NCBI GenBank assembly: GCA_027623325.1
Contig: JAQBXY010000001.1
Span: 193,511-257,510 of the forward strand
DNA: 64,000 bases
Origin: Gemmatimonadota bacterium
GTDB taxonomy: Bacteria; Gemmatimonadota; Gemmatimonadetes; Longimicrobiales; Gaopeijiaceae
Reading direction: 5' to 3'
In this document: positions 25,391 to 33,324 of the stretch, piece by piece
How positions within the stretch are numbered: the first letter of the stretch is position 1
Layout of the letters: each line of letters begins with the position of its first letter
Translations under genes and position numbers: made by a program
The notes under the pieces: model-generated
The model's database searches: none
What the model saw: only the letters and a program-made list of their open reading frames with translations
Told to the model about the DNA's origin: nothing

Positions 25391-27151
25391 CTACGCGGCC
25401 GCCTTACGGATGCACCACGGACAGTAGCGCCACCCACGATCGAGGAGCTGACCGCAGGAACACTGGCGACCTCGACGATGTCCGCAGTCCGGGCAACCGA
25501 GCCCTCCGAGGGGGACTCCCGAGCCGCAGCGGGCGCACGGGTGACTCTCGGGCGCTCCCGCGAGGATCAGGCGCGCGACTTCGTGCGGTGTGGTCAGTCC
25601 CGACGCCACCGCCCGCCGAGCATCGGAGTCGAGGGTATGCATGCCGGCTTCTGCGGCCAAGCGCCGGAGACGGGCGGACGAACCGCCCGCCGTCACTTCG
25701 TCCCGAATGGCATCCGAGATGGTCAGGACCTGGTACACACCGGTTCGTCCCTGCAGTCCGTCGATGCACGACGTACACGAGCGACCGCGACATTCCGTGC
25801 AGGTGCGCCGTACCAGGCGCTGCGCCACGACCCCCGCGAGGCCACCGGAAATCAGGAAGGGTGGCACACCCATGTGGAGCAGCCTGGTGATCGCACCGGG
25901 CGCGTCGGTCGTGTGGATTGTAGACAAGACGAGGTGTCCCGTAACGGCCGCTGCCATCGCGATCTCAGCGGTCTCGCGATCGCGGATCTCGCCGATCATC
26001 ACGACGTCCGGATCTTGTCGCAGAACTGCGCGCAGCGCCTCTGCGAAGCCCATGCCGGCCCGGCGATCGACCTGAATCTGGCTGGCACCCGGAAGACGGT
26101 ACTCGACGGGGTCCTCGAGGGTCACGACGTTCTCGACGTCACGATCGATTTCTGAAAGCGCTGCGAAGAGCGTGGTGCTCTTTCCACTCCCGGTGGGTCC
26201 GGCCGAAAGGAGCACTCCCTCACCCCGGGCGACGAGACGACGGAGTTGCTTCAGGTCCGAGGTAGACATCCCGAGACCGTCCAGGCTCCGAGGGGCCGAT
26301 TCGGAGTCGAGAATGCGAACGACCGCCTTCTCGCCCCCGTTCACCGGGAGCGTACTCACCCGCATCGTCAGGCGACGACCGTCGTGCTCGAACTGCAGCC
26401 GCCCGTCTTGGGGGCGCCGTTTGACCGAGATGTCCATTCCGCTAATGACCTTGATCCGAGACAAGACGGCGCGTCGCGAAGCAGCGGGGATGTCCAGGGT
26501 CTGCCGGAGGATCCCGTCGATCCGGAGCCGGATACGGACGTCGTCGCCGGTCTCCTCTATATGGATGTCGCTGGCGCCGTCGCCGACCGCGCTACGGAGA
26601 ATCCGGTCTACCAGCCGGACCACCGGGGCGCGCCGAGTGGCTTCCTCCAGGGCGGCATCGCGCACCGTTCCGACGCTGGTCTTGAGATGGTCGGGAAGAG
26701 CATCGACCAGGTCGGTCAGGTTGCCGTCGTAGTGCTCACAGATAGCCTCCAGGACCGCTCTCGATGAGGCGACCACCACTTGGACTCTCCGGCCCGTCTG
26801 AAACTGAACGTCGTCGACCGCAGTCCGGTTCAACGGGTCCGCCATCGCTATTCGGATCGTTCGGCCGTCGAGCGCGAGGGGCAGGAGGCCGTAGGCGCGC
26901 ACCAGGTCTTCCTGAACGGCGTCGAGCGCGGCTCGCTGCGCGACCAGGGGTGCGTCGGAGTAGGGGAGGCCAAGTTGGAGCGCGAGGGCCCTACCTACCG
27001 CCTCCGGCGTGGTTTCGCCGAGCCGGACCAGCGTTTCCCCGATGCGTTCGCTCGCGTGCCGTTGTGGACCCAACGCCGACAGCAGGACCGTCGAGTCCAC
27101 GCCCTCCGTATCCACGAGAAGCTGACCGAGGATCTTTCGATGTGTCGCCAT
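25391..27151 (-). CDS. GspE/PilB-type secretion or pilus assembly ATPase with C-terminal zinc ribbons
   Basis: 586 residues from ATG 27151. The N-terminal MshEN-like domain (LGQLLVDTEGVDSTVLLSAL) is followed by the AAA ATPase: Walker A AGPTGSGKSTTLFAAL, the Asp box, Walker B VVMIGEIRDRETAEIAM and the His box HLVLSTIHTTDA. The C1 zinc motif is short (CTECRGRSCTSC). Unlike normal GspE/PilB, about 45 further residues hold CARCGSGVPL...CPDCG and CSCGQLLDRGWRYCPWC, two zinc-ribbon-like knuckle pairs. It would power type IV pili or type II secretion, but no pil or gsp gene is adjacent, so the partner machine must be elsewhere. Confidence 0.9.
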   Translation of the reverse strand: MATHRKILGQLLVDTEGVDSTVLLSALGPQRHASERIGETLVRLGETTPEAVGRALALQLGLPYSDAPLVAQRAALDAVQEDLVRAYGLLPLALDGRTIRIAMADPLNRTAVDDVQFQTGRRVQVVVASSRAVLEAICEHYDGNLTDLVDALPDHLKTSVGTVRDAALEEATRRAPVVRLVDRILRSAVGDGASDIHIEETGDDVRIRLRIDGILRQTLDIPAASRRAVLSRIKVISGMDISVKRRPQDGRLQFEHDGRRLTMRVSTLPVNGGEKAVVRILDSESAPRSLDGLGMSTSDLKQLRRLVARGEGVLLSAGPTGSGKSTTLFAALSEIDRDVENVVTLEDPVEYRLPGASQIQVDRRAGMGFAEALRAVLRQDPDVVMIGEIRDRETAEIAMAAAVTGHLVLSTIHTTDAPGAITRLLHMGVPPFLISGGLAGVVAQRLVRRTCTECRGRSCTSCIDGLQGRTGVYQVLTISDAIRDEVTAGGSSARLRRLAAEAGMHTLDSDARRAVASGLTTPHEVARLILAGAPESHPCARCGSGVPLGGLGCPDCGHRRGRQCSCGQLLDRGWRYCPWCIRKAAA

Positions 27152-27205
27152 GTCGGTACGATGCGCCCGGCCGAGGGGCACGGGGATGGCGTTTCGGGAC
27201 AGCGG

Positions 27206-28114
27206 CTACACGTGCAATAGATCCAAGATGAACGGGCAGACCTGCCTCAGGTCGGACAACTCGCTCGCCGCGTCCGCACGAGGGCCGGAGGCGATGCCGA
27301 GCGCAGGGTTACGGGTGTGGCCGCTCGTCACGTCCTCGATATTGCCGTGGTCGCTGGCGATGAGCAGGAGCACGTCCGACGCCAGTTGAGCCACCAGGCC
27401 GTCCAGGAACGCGTCCACCATCTCGAGCGCTGCGATCGCACCATCCATTCGGCCACGGTGCCCCGCGGTGTCTGTTGCATAGTGGGCGAACAGAGTCAGG
27501 TCGTGCCTTTCGGCGAGCTTTGCGAGGTTCGCTCCGGCTTCTTCCGGAGCGATGACGGGGAGCCGGGAATGACCCAGATGGTCTCGCCAGCCATCGTTCA
27601 CGATCTCGCTCGAAATGGCATCGCCGGTGCCGAGTGCTTCTTCGTGACGTGTGAGCAACCCCGCCCCCCTGGCAGCCAAAGGTGGGCCGGCGATGCGCCG
27701 GCCTCCGCGATCGCCCGGCCATCCGCGCGGGTAGGCGTTCGCGAAGGCGACCTCGAGCTTCGCTTCGACTGCGAGCCGCAGGACGCTGCGTTGCTCCACC
27801 AGCGGCCGCAGTCGCACCGGTGTCCAGGGGCCGAAGTGTCGTCCGTAGATCTCAGCCGCACTCTCACCCGTGAGTAGTGCTACCTGGCCGGTCCCGCTCT
27901 GAGGTGTGCCCTCTACATCGAGCGTGGCAGTGAGCGGGAAGGCCCGACCGCGAGGCCCCGCCGTGGCGGGACGCTCCAGCGTGGGCACGAGCCCGCCCAT
28001 GAGGTCGGTCAGGGTCGGGATGCGAGCCCGTAGGAACGGATTGGTGTCATGATCGCTGGTGCCGATGCCGACACCGTCGAGAAAGACCAGCAAGACCTTC
28101 GGGGCGGCCGCCAT
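27206..28114 (-). CDS. Alkaline-phosphatase-superfamily metalloenzyme (phosphoglycerate-mutase-like)
   Basis: 302 residues. The two-metal site of the alkaline phosphatase / iPGM superfamily can be read in order: VFLDGVGIGT (Asp), GTPQSGTGQVALLTGE (Thr of GTGQ as nucleophile), FAHYATDTAGHRG (Asp and His), LLIASDHGNIEDVTSGHTRNP (Asp-His and the last His). It lacks the large inserted phosphatase domain of true cofactor-independent phosphoglycerate mutase, so that reaction is unlikely. It probably hydrolyses or transfers a phosphoester of unknown identity. It is 16 bases downstream of an unknown gene on the same strand, hence probably co-transcribed. Confidence 0.8.
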   Translation of the reverse strand: MAAAPKVLLVFLDGVGIGTSDHDTNPFLRARIPTLTDLMGGLVPTLERPATAGPRGRAFPLTATLDVEGTPQSGTGQVALLTGESAAEIYGRHFGPWTPVRLRPLVEQRSVLRLAVEAKLEVAFANAYPRGWPGDRGGRRIAGPPLAARGAGLLTRHEEALGTGDAISSEIVNDGWRDHLGHSRLPVIAPEEAGANLAKLAERHDLTLFAHYATDTAGHRGRMDGAIAALEMVDAFLDGLVAQLASDVLLLIASDHGNIEDVTSGHTRNPALGIASGPRADAASELSDLRQVCPFILDLLHV

Positions 28115-28130
28115 CGTCGGCCGGGAAGCG

Positions 28131-28691
28131 CTACTGCGCCGAACGAAGGTCCACGGTCACCTGGACCTGTACGTGCCCCATGTCCGCTCGATCCCGCAGA
28201 GCGTCTTTCAGGCGGGGTTCAAGTTTCTGGTAGGCGGCGAGAATTCCGGTCCGAAGTTCGTTTCTCAAGACCTTCAGCGCGTTCACATCGGCCCGGCTCG
28301 TCTTGGTCGTCTTCTTGGCGTCCGTGATTTCGTACGCCCGAATCTCGAAGGGTGAGACTCCGACGTCGTCGTAACGCTCGTGATCCAGGTATTGAATAGA
28401 GACGCTTACGTCACCACGAGCGTGGTGGTGATGGATGTCGCCGACGGCCTGAAAGCGCGAAGCGAGACGACCCAACTCCGAACGCTGGGCGGTCTTGGCA
28501 TAGGCTCGCTCGAGGATCGCGAAGATTCTCTTCAGGCGCTCCGTAGTGGTTGCGTCCAGGTCGGGCATCTCGGTGTCGAGGTCCCGACCCATTGCCTGGC
28601 GCTCGACATAAAGCCCCGCGCTCTCCGCATCACGATTACGGGCGCGGTCGATACTGTCGAGAATCCTGTCCGGATTGGTGCGAAAGCTCAT
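28131..28691 (-). CDS. Hypothetical protein, 186 residues
   Basis: I do not recognise this family. There is no signal peptide or membrane segment. The sequence is charged and mostly helical in look (TTTERLKRIFAILERAYAKT), with a run of four His in VGDIHHHHARGD, a central strand-like part (VSVSIQYLDHER) and a basic helix KVLRNELRTGILAAYQKLEP. Codon use looks like its neighbours. It precedes the phosphatase-like gene by 16 bases on the same strand and is divergent from the lipoprotein at 28904 across 212 bases, in which I see no clear motif. Confidence 0.55.
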   Translation of the reverse strand: MSFRTNPDRILDSIDRARNRDAESAGLYVERQAMGRDLDTEMPDLDATTTERLKRIFAILERAYAKTAQRSELGRLASRFQAVGDIHHHHARGDVSVSIQYLDHERYDDVGVSPFEIRAYEITDAKKTTKTSRADVNALKVLRNELRTGILAAYQKLEPRLKDALRDRADMGHVQVQVTVDLRSAQ

Positions 28692-28903
28692 GGAAACCTG
28701 GTCTACAGTGGCGGCAACTGGGTCCTGTGCCCTTCTTTGCCCAGAGCGGAGTGAAACACGATATCAGGTCACCCAAGCGCGGCCAAGGGCGAGGCTCCCC
28801 CCGAGGGCACGCGGCCGGAGGCGCCCTTCGCTATCCTATCGCGTCGGTCCGCGAAGCGTTTTCGAGGTCCGTCAATGACCCGCTGGATGAACGGAGACCA
28901 CGA

Positions 28904-29734
28904 ATGAAGCTTCGACTCTTCTCGGTTTCGGCGCTTGTGTTGCTTCTCGCGGCCTGCGGCGGAGGCCCCCCCGCCCCTCCCGCGCTGGCGTACGGAGTCC
29001 CGTCCACGCCTGAGGTCGTGTACGGCTACTCCGATACGACGAGTGTCCGAATCTCGGCGATGGGCCAGAGCCTCGAGCTGAGTCAACTGGGGTCGGCGGA
29101 TTTCGCCGTAACCTTCGGTACGACTGCAGCCGGCCTTACCGTTCGCTTCGCGGTTTCGAGACTCGCGGCCGTGATCAACCAGCCGATGGGGGCGCCCCTG
29201 CGGATCGACGAGAGCGATGTGAGCGGTGATCTCGTTTTCGGGCTGGACCGCATGGGCAACGCCACGGTCTCGGAGCTACCGGACGTCTCGGAGGCAGCAA
29301 GCCAGCTCATGTCGGGCCTCGATCTGGCGCACACGTTCTTCCCGGGTCTGCCGGGGCGTGCAGTCGAAGTGGGAGAGGGCTGGGTCGATACTGTGTCCTA
29401 TCAGGGGGCGGAGGGCCCGGGCGAGAGGACGGAGCGCGCGATTCTGTCCTACACCGTTCTCGGAGACACCGTCATAGCCGGGCGTGCGTTGCTCGCCATC
29501 GCGCTGACGGGCACGTCCGAGGCGACCCAGGCGATGACGGTTGCTGGAATGGACATCGATATGACCTCTGACCTCGACGTCGAAGGCAACATTCTTTGGG
29601 ATCGTCAAAGAGGCCTTTTGTTCGAGAGCATCAAGACCTCGTCGGGGGCGGGCACAGTCACGGTTCCCATATCACCCGTGCCGCTTCCGATCGTGATAGA
29701 GAGCACCCAGAGAGCCCGACTGCAGGGGTCTTAG
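28904..29734 (+). CDS. Lipoprotein of unknown function
   Basis: 276 residues from ATG 28904. A longer open frame upstream is low-complexity and lacks a signal. The N-terminus is a clear lipoprotein signal (LFSVSALVLLLAAC, lipobox LAAC). The mature protein is rich in beta-strand-like alternation (TTSVRISAMGQSLELSQLG, TVRFAVSRLAAVINQ, ILWDRQRGLLFES), resembling the DUF6263-type group of secreted lipoproteins; that assignment is tentative. It leads a + strand run of genes reaching 37780 with gaps under 30 bases. Co-transcription with the Yip1-like protein and TRAP transporter is therefore plausible. Confidence 0.75.
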   Translation: MKLRLFSVSALVLLLAACGGGPPAPPALAYGVPSTPEVVYGYSDTTSVRISAMGQSLELSQLGSADFAVTFGTTAAGLTVRFAVSRLAAVINQPMGAPLRIDESDVSGDLVFGLDRMGNATVSELPDVSEAASQLMSGLDLAHTFFPGLPGRAVEVGEGWVDTVSYQGAEGPGERTERAILSYTVLGDTVIAGRALLAIALTGTSEATQAMTVAGMDIDMTSDLDVEGNILWDRQRGLLFESIKTSSGAGTVTVPISPVPLPIVIESTQRARLQGS

Positions 29735-29763
29735 GCAACCACGGAGCATTTCGAGGGGGTATC

Positions 29764-30456
29764 ATGGAATCGCCCACGCAGGATCAGACGCCACCCCAAT
29801 CGACCCTACCGTCACTCCCGGCGCGGCTCTTCACCGTCTTCGTCAGCCCCGGCAAGCTGATGGCCCAGCTCGTCGAGGAGCCCAGGTGGTTCACGGCGCT
29901 CGTCGCATCAGCCGTAGTCGTTGGGTTGTCGATGGCCCTTCTTCCCGTGGATCTGTTCCTTGAGGCCAATCGACAGGCAGCCATGGAGCGAGGCGTGGAG
30001 TTTCCGGAGATGGGAGAGCGGGCGATTCAGGCTATGCGTATCGCCATTCCTGCCGTGACCGTTCTGTCGACCGCTCTGTTTTCCGTGATCTTCGCAGGTC
30101 TCTACACGGTGATCTTCGCCTTCATCCTCGGTGACGAGGGTCGGTTCACCCAGTACCTTGCGGTTGTAACACATGCGTGGTTCATTGCCGCTCTGTTCGG
30201 CCTTTTGGTGACGCCTCTGCGCATTTCGACGGGTGATGCGCAATTCACTCTGAACGTCGGCAGCTTCCTGTTTTTCCTTCCCGACGGGTACTTCTCGAAC
30301 GTGTTCAGGGTACTGGATCTGACGCAGATATGGTCGACACTCATCATCGCTCAAGGCGCTCACGCCATAGACAAACGGCGCACCTTCGCGAGCGCGGCGA
30401 CGATTCTCTTGGGAATCATGGCCGCCGTCGCCCTCGTCATGGCGAGGTTCATCTAA
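29764..30456 (+). CDS. Yip1-domain-like integral membrane protein
   Basis: 230 residues from ATG 29764. After a cytoplasmic N-terminus with the typical ARLFTVFVSPGKLMAQLVEEPRW motif, about five membrane segments follow: LVASAVVVGLSMALLPVDLFL, AIPAVTVLSTALFSVIFAGLY, YLAVVTHAWFIAALFGLLVT, a weak one near LFFLPDGYF, and ATILLGIMAAVALVMARFI. The layout matches bacterial Yip1/DUF1282 proteins, whose role is not established. It sits 29 bases after a lipoprotein gene and 28 before the TRAP permease. Confidence 0.78.
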   Translation: MESPTQDQTPPQSTLPSLPARLFTVFVSPGKLMAQLVEEPRWFTALVASAVVVGLSMALLPVDLFLEANRQAAMERGVEFPEMGERAIQAMRIAIPAVTVLSTALFSVIFAGLYTVIFAFILGDEGRFTQYLAVVTHAWFIAALFGLLVTPLRISTGDAQFTLNVGSFLFFLPDGYFSNVFRVLDLTQIWSTLIIAQGAHAIDKRRTFASAATILLGIMAAVALVMARFI

Positions 30457-30484
30457 GCGGAGTCGGTACATCGATGGTGTTGTC

Positions 30485-32341
30485 GTGAGCGAGAGCAGGG
30501 GCCGAACCACAGCCTGGATTATTGCGGGGGCGTCTGTCGCAGCGGGGCTGTTCCACATGTACGCGGCGGGTTTCTCGCCCTTCACCGCGCTCGTCCAACG
30601 CCCAGTCCATCTGGCCTTGATGGCGGTGCTGGGCTTCCTGGGCGTCGGCGTTCAGCAGAGACTTCGAGCGGGCGACCCGACCGAACGGGACGTCCTGCGG
30701 GAGCGTCTGTCGCGGGCTAGTGGGTGGCTGTTCGCGGGTCTCGCGGTTGTCGTATGCGGTTATCTGGCACTCGAGAATCAGGAGCTCGTCGCCCGCTCGG
30801 GCAGCCCAACGTCGCTTGACCTCGTCATGGGTGCGCTCACGATCTTTCTCGTGATTGAGCTCGCTCGCCGTGCAACCGGATGGGGCTTGATCGCGGTCTG
30901 CTTCCTCGCGCTGATCTATGCGCTCGCCGGTCCGTACATGCCTGGCTTTCTCGCCCACCGGGGTTATGGGCCAACACGGCTGATCGAACACCTGTACCTG
31001 TCCACCGAGGGCATTTGGGGCATTCCGCTCGGGGTGTCGGCGGACTTCGTATACCTGTTCGTCCTCTTCGGCGCCGTGCTCGAAACCGCCGGAGGGGGTG
31101 CGTTGCTCATCGCGATGGCGAATCGGGTCGCGGGCCGCACGCGAGGAGGCCCAGCCAAGACGGCCGCAGTCGCGAGCGCATTCATGGGGTCTCTTTCCGG
31201 AAGCGCGGTGGCGAACGTCGTGACGACCGGCACGTTCACGATTCCTCTCATGAAGCGCGCAGGCTTCCAGCCGTTCTTCGCGGGTGCCGTCGAGGCTGCC
31301 GCGAGCACGGGCGGACAGCTCATGCCGCCAGTCATGGGCGCGGGCGCTTTCATCCTGGCGACCTGGACCAACATTCCATACCTGGACGTCGCCGTCGCGG
31401 CGATCATTCCCTCCGTCCTCTATTACGTGGCGGTGATCGCGGCCATCCACTTCCGCGCCGGGCGGATGGGTATCGAACCCGCGACCGATACGGAGAAAGA
31501 GCCGATCGCGGATCGACTCCATCTGTTGCTCCCGCTGGTCATCATCGTGGTCTTGCTGGGTATGGGCCGCTCGCCGATGCGGGCCGCGTTCTGGGGTGTT
31601 TCCTCCGCGCTGTTCATGGCGCTGCTTCGTCCCGCGACGAGACCCTCCCCCGACGCGCTGCGAGAGATCGTCGAGCGCGCGGGCCGAGGGGCTGTGCAGG
31701 TCGCCGCGGCGTGCGCGGCGGCAGGAGTCGTGGTGGGTGTCGCGTCCCTGACGGGCATCGGACTCCGGATGTCCGAACTGATCATCACGCTGTCGCAGGG
31801 TAATCTGCTCGGGGCACTCGTCCTCACGGCCCTCGGTTCGATCGTGCTCGGCATGGGGCTCCCTACGACGGCGGCTTATGTCGTTCTGGCCGCCCTAGGT
31901 GCTCCGGCCCTGGTCCAACTCGGCGTGCCTCTGTTGGCGGCTCACCTGTTCATCTTCTACTTCGGTTGCTTGTCGAACGTGACGCCGCCGGTCTCGCTTG
32001 CAGCGTTTGCAGCAGCCGGGATCGCGGGCTCTCCCCCGATCAAGACCGCGGTGTACTCTGCCGCGATCGCAGGGGCGGGGTTCATCGTTCCGTTCATGTT
32101 CGTCTACGGCCCCGAGCTCCTGATGGTCGGTTCGATCCCGGCGGTCGGGCTCGCGTCGGTGACCGCGATCGTGGGGGTCACGGCGTTCGCTGCGGCCGCG
32201 GTCGGATACGCTCGAAAACCGCTCGCCGGGTGGGAGCGAGGGCTGGCCTTGGTCGGGGCACTTCTTCTCGTTTACCCCGGCCTTTTGACGGATGGGGCTG
32301 GGCTACTCGCCGTGGGCGTGGTCTTTTACAAGGCTGAGTAG
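30485..32341 (+). CDS. TRAP transporter fused permease (DctQM, 4TM/12TM type), TAXI family
   Basis: 618 residues starting at GTG. The N-terminal part is a DctQ-like four-helix domain (ITAWIIAGASVAAGLFHMYA, SGWLFAGLAVVVCGYLAL). It is fused to a DctM-like domain with GALLIAMANRVAGRTRGGPAKTAAVASAFMGSLSGSAVANVVTTG, VEAAASTGGQLMPPVMGAGAF and LTALGSIVLGMGLPTTAAYVVL. It would drive sodium-coupled uptake of a carboxylate or amino acid, with the TAXI binding protein encoded 17 bases downstream. The ligand cannot be read from sequence; TAXI systems are linked to glutamate/glutamine and other carboxylates. Confidence 0.94.
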   Translation: MSESRGRTTAWIIAGASVAAGLFHMYAAGFSPFTALVQRPVHLALMAVLGFLGVGVQQRLRAGDPTERDVLRERLSRASGWLFAGLAVVVCGYLALENQELVARSGSPTSLDLVMGALTIFLVIELARRATGWGLIAVCFLALIYALAGPYMPGFLAHRGYGPTRLIEHLYLSTEGIWGIPLGVSADFVYLFVLFGAVLETAGGGALLIAMANRVAGRTRGGPAKTAAVASAFMGSLSGSAVANVVTTGTFTIPLMKRAGFQPFFAGAVEAAASTGGQLMPPVMGAGAFILATWTNIPYLDVAVAAIIPSVLYYVAVIAAIHFRAGRMGIEPATDTEKEPIADRLHLLLPLVIIVVLLGMGRSPMRAAFWGVSSALFMALLRPATRPSPDALREIVERAGRGAVQVAAACAAAGVVVGVASLTGIGLRMSELIITLSQGNLLGALVLTALGSIVLGMGLPTTAAYVVLAALGAPALVQLGVPLLAAHLFIFYFGCLSNVTPPVSLAAFAAAGIAGSPPIKTAVYSAAIAGAGFIVPFMFVYGPELLMVGSIPAVGLASVTAIVGVTAFAAAAVGYARKPLAGWERGLALVGALLLVYPGLLTDGAGLLAVGVVFYKAE

Positions 32342-32358
32342 CATTCACGGAGAGACGA

Positions 32359-33297
32359 ATGAAGATGAAGATTGAGCGCTGGGTTGCCTGCTTGTCGGTC
32401 GCAGTCCTGGTGGCTTGCGGGTCCGAAGGGCGTGTCGAGTTCCTTTCCCTCGGCACCGCGGGAACCGGTGGCATCTACTATCCCCTTGGTGGGGCGATCG
32501 CTAGCCGGCTCTCGATCGCAGACTCGGCCCGGCAGTACACGGCCGAGGTTAGCGGAGGATCGGTCGAGAACGTCAATCGTCTGGCCTCGGGCCAGATGGA
32601 TCTGGCGATGGTCATCGCGATGACGGCCTATCAGGCCCAGAAGGGCGAGGGCGATTTCACCCAGGCGGTCCCAGGTCTGCGCGCTGTGGCGCCCCTATAT
32701 CCCAACCTGACGCACATCCTCGTTCCGGCTAGATCCGCAGCGCGATCGGTCGCGGACTTCGCAGGCTATCGTGTCTCGGTTGGGGCCGCCGGGAGCGGAA
32801 CGGAGCAGTTGTCGCGCCACGTGCTCGAGGCCCATGGCCTCACCTATGACGACATCGAACCGCGCTACCTCTCTTTCGGCGAGTCGTCCGCGGCCCTACG
32901 GGACGGTGCGATCGACGCGGCCATCATTTCGGTGGGATATCCGGCCGCTGCGGTGCTCGAAGCTTCGACGACGGGAAGCATGCGTCTGATCGGAATTCAA
33001 CCGAATGTACTCGGGAGGATGCTGGCCGAGCACCCCTACTACTCACCCGGTGAGATCCCGTCCGGTGCCTACCCAGGTGTCGATGCGGTGGTGCCGACGC
33101 TTGCGGTGTTGAATTGGGTGGTTGCGATGGAGTCGTTGGACGGAGACGTGGTCACCATTCTGCTCAACATTATGCAGGACGATCGTGTCTCTTTGGAACG
33201 TGTCCACGACATGGCCAAGCAGATCGACATGGGACGACTTGCCAGTCCCCCGGTCCCGCTTCATCCGGCCGCAGCACAGTGGCTTTCTCAGAGGTAG
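32359..33297 (+). CDS. TAXI-family TRAP transporter solute-binding lipoprotein
   Basis: 312 residues with a lipoprotein signal (WVACLSVAVLVACGS). The TAXI signature opens the mature protein: FLSLGTAGTGGIYYPLGGAIA, then EVSGGSVENVNRLASGQMDLAM and GYRVSVGAAGSGTEQLSRHVLE. It captures the ligand in the periplasm and delivers it to the fused permease just upstream. In Gram-negatives TAXI proteins are usually freely periplasmic, so lipid anchoring is a small peculiarity here. The DUF5916 barrel gene follows 27 bases later. Confidence 0.94.
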   Translation: MKMKIERWVACLSVAVLVACGSEGRVEFLSLGTAGTGGIYYPLGGAIASRLSIADSARQYTAEVSGGSVENVNRLASGQMDLAMVIAMTAYQAQKGEGDFTQAVPGLRAVAPLYPNLTHILVPARSAARSVADFAGYRVSVGAAGSGTEQLSRHVLEAHGLTYDDIEPRYLSFGESSAALRDGAIDAAIISVGYPAAAVLEASTTGSMRLIGIQPNVLGRMLAEHPYYSPGEIPSGAYPGVDAVVPTLAVLNWVVAMESLDGDVVTILLNIMQDDRVSLERVHDMAKQIDMGRLASPPVPLHPAAAQWLSQR

Positions 33298-33324
33298 GAA
33301 GGATTCCGCCTCTTAGGTAAACAT

